A DNA stretch of 64,000 nt, taken from Sanderia malayensis. Lineage: Eukaryota; Cnidaria; Scyphozoa; Semaeostomeae; Pelagiidae. The number at the start of each line of letters is the position of its first letter. The first letter of the stretch is position 1. Shown here piece after piece: positions 25,701-37,700 of the stretch. The translations under genes and the position numbers were made by a program. The stretch is taken from positions 62,001 to 126,000 of the forward strand of contig RQOL01000872.1 in NCBI GenBank assembly GCA_013076295.1, in the 5' to 3' direction. The notes under the pieces are model-generated. The model made no database searches. It was not told the origin of the DNA and worked only from the letters and a program-made list of their open reading frames with translations.

Positions 25701-28700
25701 AGGAACCTATAAATTCTGTATCCAGCCTATTGTTCAAATACAATAGCCTATTGTCTATTAAAAACAATGTAAATTCTAGATATGTTGCAGCATGAAGCTC
25801 ACTGTGGCTCTTCTTTAGATATTCTCATGCGGGAAGGGGACAAAAACTAGATAACTCAAATGCTGGCAATTAGCAAGAACATTCCTCGTTTGGGGGCAAC
25901 AAAAGAATTCTTCTAGTTTTGGAAACATAATAACAATACAATAATTACCGTCTCAGCTCGGGGCAAAGATGCTGCTTGGATTTCATTACTCTCCTCATGT
26001 TGATCTGATTTGTTTAATTTCAAATCTTTTGCCGTAACATCTGATACAGTTTCAGCAGGGTTTTTTTCCACCCAGTCATCTTCACTGTTAACATCCTGAA
26101 AGCACAAACATTGGCAAGATAAGATCCAAATTGTTTGCGTTCAGCACATCAAATGATAATATATAAACAATACATATATATTTTAGGTAACACCTGAAGA
26201 CGAGTAAAGCTCGAAACGTCGTGTGTTTTATTAGCTCTATTGCACAGTTTTAATTTACCTAAAAGCATATGCATTGTTTATATATTGGCAAGATAAGATC
26301 GTATAATAAAGTGTGAAATCAAGAGATGCATATATGTAAGCTTATTGGTGCGGTGTGCATGCATATTGTAAGTAATACAGATTATGATTACACACTATGT
26401 ACTGCTGCCACCATCATCAGACAAGCTATCTGTATCTTGCTCATCATCATTGTGTAAGGAATCATTAGTTACTTCAGTTCACAAATTATTTCAGTTACTT
26501 ACAGAGCTTCCAGAGGACAAATCTACATTTTCCCTTTTGTCTTTTGATTTATTTTTCTTGTGCTACAAAATAGATATCCATCATAAGTGTACTTCTATGT
26601 AAAAAGACAAAATCAAATATCAAATAAAACTCAGGATTCTGTGAAAACGGCTCCTTGATACCTTCTTCTCTTTTTTGTGCTTCTTTGACTTTTTATCGTG
26701 CTTCTTTTTCTTTCTTTTTAAACCTGCATAATCTTCCTGAAAAAAAAAACAGAAATGATCAAGTTGCATTCTGCTGCTAAGATAACCTTGCAAAGCATCA
26801 AAATAGTCTGTTCCCAAAGTGCTTAAAATTCTTATACTAGTGCTTGGCTTTCATTGGTTCATTTCACATCCATGAACTGTTAGAGACAATCACTGCATAA
26901 TGTCAACCAATCAGCTGTCCACCAGTTATAGAGCCTGGCAAAACTCAACGAAATCTCACATGTCACATGTGCATGTGTCAGGTTTTTTGAAAAAATGAAA
27001 CAACGTTTTTATTCTTTGCCATGCACTCCTGCGTGCACGCAAGGCCTAACTATTGAATAAATGGGATATTCATTCTAGAAGATCATTATTGGGGCACAAG
27101 CCACCAGTTCCACATCATCTAAACAAATAAATATTGTCTGTTTACTGGCACCGTGTAACAAGCCAAACTTTGCATCACAAATTACAATAATCTGGTGCTT
27201 TGCTAAATATTTGAAGGAGAAGGGCCAGCCCTCCTAGAAGGGCTAGCCCTCCTAAGATTTGCATGCTTGTTTATATGAGAATTTTCCACGTAAAACAATA
27301 TTTTCCAGCCCTACTTGGCGAGATCTCGGGTAGTCAATAGCGAGATTTCGCCTGAGAGGGCTGGCCCCCTTCTCATGTAAACGAAAAGGAATTTTATGAA
27401 GCATCAAATGGAAAGGCGAGATCTCGACAAAGAGGGCTAGCCTTCCTGGCAGGGCTGGCTTTTCTCCATATAAACAGGATACAGAAATTCACAAGAAACT
27501 AATTCAAAATAAAACACTAATCTGTAACAGATGAGAAAATAGGGCGTGGAATACACCAATTGACAGTGGCACGATGGGTCAGAACTTCATTGGATTGTCT
27601 GCTACATTTTTTGTTATTCTAAATCACACTATAAAGGCCCTCGACAATGGCTCCCTGACATGGTCACATCAGTGCTGATGGACAGTTCTTGACCGAGAGA
27701 TTTAACAATCTCCATGTTATTGTAAATCGCTTTCCAAAAGTATTCTTCATCCAGGCGAGCTATTGCTGTAGCAACCCAACCTTGAACCAAGGGCAACAAT
27801 ATAAACAGTTGTAGCAAAGCAAAGCAACAAGCAAAACAACAAGCATCCTGTTGGAATCTAAAAGCTTCTTGACATGTGGCAACTTACAAATGTATTTGTA
27901 GACATGACCAAACTGGGTTGCACCTTCTCTGTCCCATGCTCTTTGTCGACCGGTTCGACAAATATCTTTTCACTTTGTATGTATTTTGAAAACTTAGATT
28001 CCCGCAATTAGGTTTTCAATTTCAAATACTGCTGCAAGTTTTTGACATTTCCAGGGATAATGCTTTCATACATTCGCTTTGCGATTCGCATTAGTTCTTG
28101 GCAAAATACAATTAACTCATCAATGCAGTCATTCTGACTTCGTGCACTCCACTCGTACATTACTTGTTGCTGTCTCCGACCAGCATCCCAGCAGCTTGTC
28201 TGACCTTCAACAAGCCAACCATCAAGAACTTCTATCCCTTGAATGGTACAATCTTCAATTGAGGTTTCGGTCAATTCACAACACTGTGTTCTCCTAACAA
28301 GGGAAAAATATCTTCACTGGGACTCCAATCTTGTCATCCCTTACTTCACAAAGATGCTGGTCAGCAATTTTTTCAATTGCTTCAATCAATCGTGGAAACC
28401 ACGTCACAATCTTCCATGGGGAAACAGAAAAAGCTTGACAGTTCATCATAAGAATAACTGCTGGCTTCATGATGTCTAAAATCCCGCATAAGTCGATGGC
28501 GAAATCTTGGCCACAAATCTGGTATTTTGTTTCGTCGTTTTCCTTTTCTTCCTCTCTGATCTGACAGAAGGCAGTTATTAAACCAAGTTGTACCTGGGTT
28601 GTACAATTTGGAAAACTTTATTATTGATCTAAAAAATCGGCCCCTCATAGAAATAACTCGGTCTTTCTTTTAATCGCACACCCCCTGAAAAATTTTGGAT

Positions 28701-31700
28701 TTGCATGAATAAATGTAAAGCACAGCTTTTTTTTTCCTTCAAATTCATTGTCAACGAGAGAAGTGAAAACAACAAAATTCGATATTTTTTGTTTATTATG
28801 TTTTTGAATTTTTTTAGGTGAACTTGCATTCAAATGAATGAAGCAAAGACCAAGTGGAGACAAGTTAGTTAAATTTTGGACAGTATTTATTATTTACTTA
28901 CAACAAAGACTTTAGTTTAATAAGAAGAGAAACAATAAAAACGATTTTTCGCAAAGTCCTTCTAGTGAAGTTGTACTTGTATTCACTTGTGGCATAGCTT
29001 TAGATTATGTAATGTGGTAGAACTTTTATCAAAATTGCAATTTGATTACGTTCACTTACGTTGTTTATTTATTACACAGCCTCTTTTTATTCAACTTTGT
29101 AACATAAATATTCAAAGTTGCAAAATTGTAGCGGTCGCTTTGTTTCATTATTTCGAAAATTCCCGGCTTTAGTGATGAAACTGTGGAAAATCCAGAATTC
29201 AGAACAACAATAAAAATTTGCAATGTTGACCAATCAGAATGCCGGTTATTAAATCCCTGCAATTTGATTGGCTCCGCCAACTTCTTGGCGGAGCAGCCCA
29301 CTCTTTTATTAACTGTTAGTAAATAAGTCCCTTGTTCGGAGTTGTCCAACGAACGTATCACAGGGACGCAATGCAGTGAGTCTAGGTGGGGCCAATATAG
29401 TCCACCGCTCATTGCCCCACCTGAAGTGGGGCCCTATTAGCCCACCGCCCGCATACGAGGCTGCCATGGCTTGGGCCTTCAAATCTCAACTCCTTACATT
29501 CTTGGAATTCTTCGTCGTTGTCCAAGGATGAGCTGGTTTTTATTTCTGGTTTAAACTGGTTTCGCACAAACTTTTTTTTTATTGGTTTTACGGAAGGGGC
29601 GAGGTAAAAAAAATCATGATGTGATCACAGAGACTTGAAGATACGTGATGCACGTACCGTACAGTATTTGTTGGCAAAGATAAAGTACAAAGGAAGGTTA
29701 GGGAGGCACTGTTTGCTGATAATACTGGTCAGATGGTTATTTCTATATGGGGGGATTTAATCAACCATGTGCAAGAATACGTGTCATGTGAAGTAACAAA
29801 TGTTGTTACGGTTAGTTTCAATGGCCTAAAATTGACTCTTTCCGTATGTTTTTCTTGTAAAAACTTACTTCTCACAAGGGCCTATTTTTGTAAACAATGA
29901 AGACTGCGATGACAAAGTATGTTGTATACATCTAATTTTTCATAAAGATGACGTTATGCATTTTTCGACCGATGAACTTATGAATTCTTTTGTAAATAAA
30001 AATACTCTTAGAAAGAATACGTTTTGGGTATCCAAGTAGAAAGGTTACTGCTTAAACTGATATTACTTGTTTTTTTTTGTTTCCCGTATCATAAGAAACC
30101 CAGAATGAAGTTTCCAAAAAAATTCCACTTGCGCCCCCCCTGGAGAAAATATAACTCTACGCTTTATGTTCCAGATCAAAATAATAAATTTGTAATTTCA
30201 TATACTTAAAATATAGATCTCCACGGTGTGGTCATAAATTTTTGGCCGCTCTACTTTATTTCTTTCCTACAAAAATTTAAGTCTGAAAACGACTCAGCCA
30301 CGAAGAAAGTGCTTAACCTGAATTCTGTAACAGTGTGCTGCTACGGAATGGACATCAACAATAAGCTTCGCCTTTTTCTCAAAAATTCTTGGTGGGGCAT
30401 CTAGTGTCAACAATGATATAAAGCGCCGAAGGCGCTAGATACCTGACTCGCGTCGAATCAGTGACGCCAATAAAAACTTGGCGGCCATCTTAAAAGGGGG
30501 CAAAAAGTTGATGTTGGTCATCAAGTCAATACAGAAACACTAAAATTCAATGCTTGTTTTGGGGATAATAATGGTGAAATAAGTCGATATATACATATTT
30601 TTACAGAGCATACAATATGATGATACTATTAAAATTGCTGGAATGGCAAAAAACGCACCATATATCAGTATTTTGTTTTTTTATTGCGGAACGATGGACC
30701 CGGCCTAAATTTATTGAATTACAAAAACGTTGTAAAAATTAATACTTTTGGATGTACTGGATAATATGTATGCTCAAATTAAAGGTAAGTGACATGGTCT
30801 TGACATCCCAAAAGCTTATTAAAATATTAGCTGATGCGACACGGGATTTTACTGAAGTATTTTAAAACTTTACCAAAATCTGAAATTCCAACTTGAGTAA
30901 AACCACACGGTTTTGCCTGCTAAAGGTTCCACAACGAGGAAAATCAATTATCTTCAGCCTAAGTGACTTTAAATATGTAACAGAATATCAGACCGCTACA
31001 ATTCTTTGAATTAATTCACTTGTAAAAGGTATTAATCTGCCATGCCACTGCGTTTCCTTTCGAATTGGAGAAGTGTTGTATTTGCTAATATTTCAGTAAG
31101 CTTTTGGGATATGGGATATCAAAACCCTGTCACTCAGCTTTAATTAGAGCTTACAAATTATATCCAGTAAATCCAAGACTTTTAATTCAACAACTGTTTT
31201 TGTTCTTCGATTAATTTAGGCCTGTTCCATCGTTCAGCAAAAAATAAACAAAATACCGATATTTGAAACGTTTTTTGTCATTATCTAAATTCTACTAGTA
31301 TCCTCATATTATGTGCTCTGCAACAATATGCATATGTCAAACTTTTTTACAATTATTTTCCTCCAGAGCAAGCATTTAACTTTGGAATCGTTGATTTACA
31401 AAAGCTATTTGCCACCTTTTAAAATGGCCGCCAAATGGCATCACTCTTGTCTGCACTAATCGTGCGGAGTCAGGTATCTAGCGCCTTCGGCGCTTTATAT
31501 CATTGAGTGTCAACTATTGCTAGTGAATAAGAGGTTGAAATGAAAGATAGGGCAAGTGGACTTTGAGACTGTGCATTCTTTAAATTCTTCTTTGTAAAAC
31601 AGGTTTGGCCTGCTTATGAATCTGGTTTATGAAACGGAAGGATGACAACTGTCAACTTTTGCATTGAAACAAGTAGACTTATCACTTGCATTATTTGTCT

Positions 31701-34700
31701 CTCATTTAATTGGTAAAGTAAACAGCAATGTCAAGAGAAACGAGCAGTGTTATTAAGTTATTCCAAAAATCTTACTTCCCACATTTTTCAATTTGGCAAA
31801 CCTGGGTTGGCCTCGACTTTGTCTCCACATTACAAAACAGAAAAATCAAGGGTGGACAAAACAGGGTTCGTTCTAGGTTATATTTAACCCGGGTCGAACC
31901 TGGGTTAGTTTGTGTAGTGCGGACAGGGCTCTAGCATTGGGCTCTAGTTGTATCCGTTATTTGATACCCCATCCCAGCAAGCCCAAAAGAAAAAATGTGT
32001 TGTTGCGCATTTGCAGGAATAGGCTCTGCTATAGATAAAAAAGGGAAAGGGGAATCGGTAAGCATGTAAAAAGCGGAACATGACAAATGAAATGACACGA
32101 ACCACTCTTGTGGTTTTGCAACAGATTAGTCTTCCACTGGCTGTATCTTGGCCTCGGGTGCAAGTAAAGCACTATCATGCCAAAAAGTTCCACCGGAATC
32201 TTCGTAAACCATGATCCATTCCCCAGTTCCTCGTTTCCATCTTTTATAGATAGCCAGTGTGCATGGAGATCAAGTCGCTAAATTTAGCATTGCACAGCAC
32301 GACGCGTGAGAGGAATCCTCTCTGAAGACAGCTATAAAATGCATGAATGCAATGCAGCCAGCAAAGCAACACCACAGCACAGAACAGAGGATAAGAAAAC
32401 GTCTGTTGCGTCTTGAAACTCGGACGTATAATTTCAGAACGTTTCTATCTTCGACCGTTTGCAAGGTAAGACATCTCAATTACCAAGCATTGACACTGTA
32501 CTACAGTTTTAATAATGATTTGCGTCTATATTAATGCTGAGTATATTTTTAACTAAAATGTTATTCACGTGTTTATTTCAGGTACGCCCAGCCGAAAATC
32601 AAAATGAAGTTGTGGATCTTGCTGCTCGTGTGTGTTGCCTTGTGCCACCAAGGTAAGGAAACAACTTAAGATTTACTGTAGGTTTATATCTGCCGTACAA
32701 CTTTGATAGCCATTCAAGGAACATGGCTCATCGCTTAGTTCTCAGTTTAGGTGGGCGTGGCATTACACCACGCGCATTTCAAATGTTTCACTGTGCTTAA
32801 ACCTGTTTCATCCCAATTGACTATAAACCAATGTATTTTACAACTGTACGATAAGCTTTAACACGTACATTGCAGTCAGCATAACAAATTTTAACGGTTA
32901 GGTTTTTTTGAGTAGTAATGATAGTAGTTTTACAACTTGCTGTCGAAGCAACGAGATAGTGACTCGCGTGGCGGCGAGAAAAAAGAAACACTGATTGCTG
33001 GAGGGTGTTTGTTTATGTTGAGCTCTAATCGTAGATATTGCAAACAATACAGCAATGTGTGTGATGAATTATGTGATGTTGTGTTTCAGGGGTTTTGAGC
33101 GCTAATATCCCCGAAGATGTCACCAGCGAAGAAGAGAATGAGCCAAGAGAAGACGACAGGCAAATGGAAGACGATGAAAATGATGATGATGCCGAATCTG
33201 ACCTGGCCGAAAACCCGAGCGATGAGGACGAAGAGAAACTTGCAAAACGTGAACCATTCTTTCGCCGTATAAGTTATCGTCGCATAAGTTATCGCCGTAT
33301 AAGTTATCGCCGTATAAGTTATCGTCGCATAAGTTATCGCCGCATAAGTTATCGCCGCATAAGTTATCGCCGCATAAGTTATCGCCGTATAAATTTCCGC
33401 CGTATAAGTTATCGCCGTATAAATTTCCGCCGTATAAGTTATCGCCGTGTTAGCTTCCGCCGTGTAAGATGGGGCTAAACGTGAGAAGACATTTTGACTC
33501 AGTGACTACTTATTGCTGCTTTTTATTTTTACGCTAATTTCTTATCTTATTCGCTGATAATGAAGAAAAAAACATTTATAGAGTTGTTATTTGTTGTAAA
33601 TCTTTCGGAGATCGACCGATGATTCATTCTATTCATGACAACTGGCGAATGGAAAATGCGTCGACACGTACCTACATGGCGCGATGTGGGAGGGACAGAC
33701 TAGACAAACTCCGCATGAACACCGCATCGGCGTCATCAACAAATAATCGACCTTCTTCTACCCACTCGTTAGTGCTTGCGATCAAGTCCAGAAAAAGTCG
33801 CGGCTCTCACTGAGCCGGAGGAAGGCTTTTGTTTTTATGGTCATTCTCGAGGAAGGTTTGCTGATTGTATAAAAGTTTCGGTTTGAGGAAAAATTGCAGG
33901 AAATATTCTCTATCAAATCTATTATCATTCTGTAAAAAGCTAAACAGCAAACTTTGTGTTAATATGTCACTCGACTATGTAGACATATGGATTATATAAC
34001 TTCCTCAAAAAATTAGCAATTACATTTGACTCTCATAGCAATAGAAAATCTTGAATTTTGCAATGGAGTTTAAAAAACCCCAGTACTTTACTTCTATAAA
34101 ATGAGGAAGGTCCAATGTACAGAATTGACAGTCAGAGGAAGGCTTGACCTTTTTCTGGACTCTGCTTGCAATAAACACGTAGGGCACTGCCTCAAGCGAA
34201 GCGACATTGAACTAGCAGCTGAAGATTTCAAATATCCATACACCCACCAGGGGCAGAATAGCCTGCGTTCCCGTTATTCTCTTTTTTCCCCTATTCTCCT
34301 TTTCCTCCTCCACAGTAAGTCTGCTCGCAGGCTAGAGGCAGAATGAATAGCGGGGACCCGTTCATTACTCACCATCGAAAATTTTCCAACCCTACTGATA
34401 TTTTTCTGCAAACAATGAATGCATTCAATAGGGAAAAACGTTCGTATTTTTATCAATGCAAGATCCCACCGCTGCTTAACAGAAATTACCTGGGTAAGAC
34501 TTCTAATTTTGTAAAGTTTGTTAAGGCCTGGTTACACTGTAGATAATGAATTAGATATTCCTCCAGACATACCACAAATAGCCTGTCTGATAGATATCTT
34601 CGTGTGTAACATAACGCAAGATATCTAAATTCCAATTAGCGGCAAGAAGCAAACTGTCAAATCGTGCTGTGAAATCTTGATGAATAAAATCAAAACTTTT

Positions 34701-37700
34701 TGATTTTATTCATCAAGATTTTCCCAGCATGATGTGTCAAATCGCGAGACAAACAAACACCGACTGTCTCGCGTTGTATTCCTTTGCAATTTTGGAAGCG
34801 AAAAGCATCGTAAACGGTATATAATTGATTTTGAACAATAAAATGGACGCACAGAGTAAATTCACAAACTATGTCGGTGAAAATGGAAGCTGATAATGTT
34901 TTTGACATGAATTTATTTTATTATAACATGAAATTCTGTACAACTTGAGGAATGGCACACCCCACAAAAAGTGACTGAAGAAATGTGTGAAATGTATGAT
35001 AAGATGTTTTCGATATTCTTTTACGTAAATACCTCACGGTTTGCCACTTTCCTCGCTGGTCATAGTTGAGTCATGATGCTTTAACTGTATTATCTAAATT
35101 ATTATCTAAATGGCGCGTATACACTATAAGATAATCGTTTCCGTTTTTAGCGTTTCTAAATTGGGAATATCTAATTCATTATCTACAGTGTAACCAGGCC
35201 TTTAAAACACGAGAGTAAATATTTGACAATTTAAATTTACAACCCTTGCAATAGAGTACGGACTGTCACAAATTACTATTTAGGGCTCATCACCTTTCAT
35301 TCTTGTCTCTGTTACTCGGTGGGTGCGGGATTTCCAAAGCATTTCTTAGTTTGTTTACGGGGTCTGTGACAGGACTAATTCGCAGTCCAATATAAAAAAA
35401 ATGTTTGTTTGCTAAATTTCAGTGTGTGGTAAATTTCAGTGTATGGTAAATTTCAGTGTGTTCTAAATTCCAGTGTGTGCTAAATTTCAGTGTGTGCTAA
35501 ATTTCAGTGTGTTCTAAATTTCAGTGTGTGCTAAATTTCAGTGTGTTCTAAATTTCAGTGTGTTCTAAATTTCAGTGTGTTCTAAATTTCAGTGTGTTCT
35601 AAATTTCAATGTGTTCTAAATTTCAGTGTGTGCTAAATTTCAGTGTGTTCTAAATTTCAGTGTGTTCTAAATTTCAGTGTGTGCTAAATTTCAGTCCCCG
35701 GTCTATTCAAAAATAAAAACACGTGCCGATTCAAAGCCTCGTTTTTGCAGCCTCTTGTCCATATTTTCCCGCAAAGTTACCCTCTTTGGTGTTTTTTATC
35801 ATAACTTCTTCATGGGCGGATGTATCAAAATGAACCGAGGCAACAAAGAGCAGAGCAGTAATAGTCAACAAAGAGGAGACCTTCTCCGAATACTAAGGCT
35901 GACGGGGACTCTACTTGAAGAAAGTGGAAATCTAAAACAAAGGCTATCTGGGACAACAAACGAGCCAGTCGCAGAATTTGCAGGTGCAGCCACCACCGCA
36001 AATGGGGGTCGCCTAATCGAGGGGGCCATTATTCGAGGGGGGCGTTGATTAGAAAGTACAAGATCACAGCCTCTGTCATTGGGTCCAGAAAAAAAGAAAA
36101 TGGTTTAGTTGTGCCTTGCCTTTATCGAGCAACAACGTAGAAAATGAAAGTCGCCATGGTTTTGCACAAAGAACTGATAGGCACAAACGAAATGTGCCAA
36201 CATATGGGCATTATTGTAAAAGAATTTGAAAACAATTACTTTAATCGGAGAAACTTTCGCTTGAAGAAACTTTCGCGAGGCAAGAAAAACGCAAAATTTA
36301 TGGAATTAAGTTTCGCGTTTCAGGCAAAATGGGATATTTCGCGCGAATAAACTTTCGCGTTTTAATAGCTAAGTCGAAAATTTTGCGCTAATAAACTTTC
36401 GCGAAAAGTCTGAACAGAAACTTTCGCGAATTTTGGCCAAAAACGCGAAAATCGCGAAAGTTTCTTCCCGCGGAAGTTTCTCCGATTAAAGTAGCTTTTG
36501 ATATCACAATACACCACACCAACTTGAAAAAATTGTTGTGTGGGGGGCGTTTAATCGAGGAAATACGGTATTTGCATTGCTTGAATTTTTTATTTTTCTT
36601 CCTTGAAAATTGCGCTATCAGGAATGAAAAATATGAAAGAGAGGCTATCAGGACGAGAATGAGACTGGTGAAGCACATGGTGAAATTTAGAACACTGAAA
36701 TCTAGCACACACTGAATTTTAGAACAGAACACACTAAAATTTAGCACACAGTGAAATTTAGACCACAGTGAAACTTATCACACAATGAAACTCAGTGATC
36801 TGCCACTAAAATATTGACGTGGTAGTACAAATTTTAAAAATACATTTTTGGCGGATTATTGCACCCCATAGAAAACCGCCTCGATTGAAGGTAGTGAACA
36901 CTGAAAAGGGGGTGGTATTATGTAGATGCCAAAATTCTATAAAGCCACGCATCAGTCATCTCTGGTCCAGGGCTATTGCGCCCAGCACCCATAGGGGTAT
37001 AAGAGAGTGGTGATCGTTTGAACAAATGTGCCCTCAGTGAAAATACCGTGACGCTTCGAATAAACGCCGGGGCCGTTTATTAAATGTTTTGATATTTTAG
37101 CGAGGGCGTGTATTCGAGGGAGCGTTTAAAAGAGGGAGCCGTTTATTAATAAGCATGTAATGATGTTCGCACACATTGATGTTCGTGGCGTGAAACTCTG
37201 AGTATAAAAACTGAAAAAGTCTGGTTCCAGATTCCAGAAGTATAATTAAAAAAACATTTCAATATTTAGTTCAAAGTCATGATGAACATCGCCTCCCTCG
37301 ATGATGTTAAAGCTTTAAACTGCAGTAGATTTTTGTCCACTGCTCATGCGACGAACTTGTAAACATGGTGGTTGCAAACGTGACGGTCTCATGAGCTCTC
37401 AAATTCAGTGACTCTGTCAAGCTTTTATATTCAACATGCCCTCTACATACCTCTCGCAAACATAGCATGAAGCCTATTTGCTCTCTTTATGAGGCGTTTA
37501 AGCAATGCAGACGCTTCTGACTCTTCCCTGAGCTCAACCAAAGCCAGATCTAGCCAATGAGAGGCGTCCCATGGCAAAAAGAAATACGGACCTGATGTTT
37601 GGCTTGTATGTAACTAATCGTGTGGTCGGTTTTGCAATGTGCTTGACTGGTATTGCCCATCGGCATGGGCAGCTACGAAAAACGACAAAGCAAGTCGTTG

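Noticed and set aside
35415..35695. CRISPR-like regular repeat
   Set aside because: There are no spacers; the 17-bp units are directly adjacent, and the sequence is animal nuclear DNA.
36144..36350. 68-codon frame
   Set aside because: It runs into the inverted TTTCGCG repeats of a MITE and has no family similarity that I can see.
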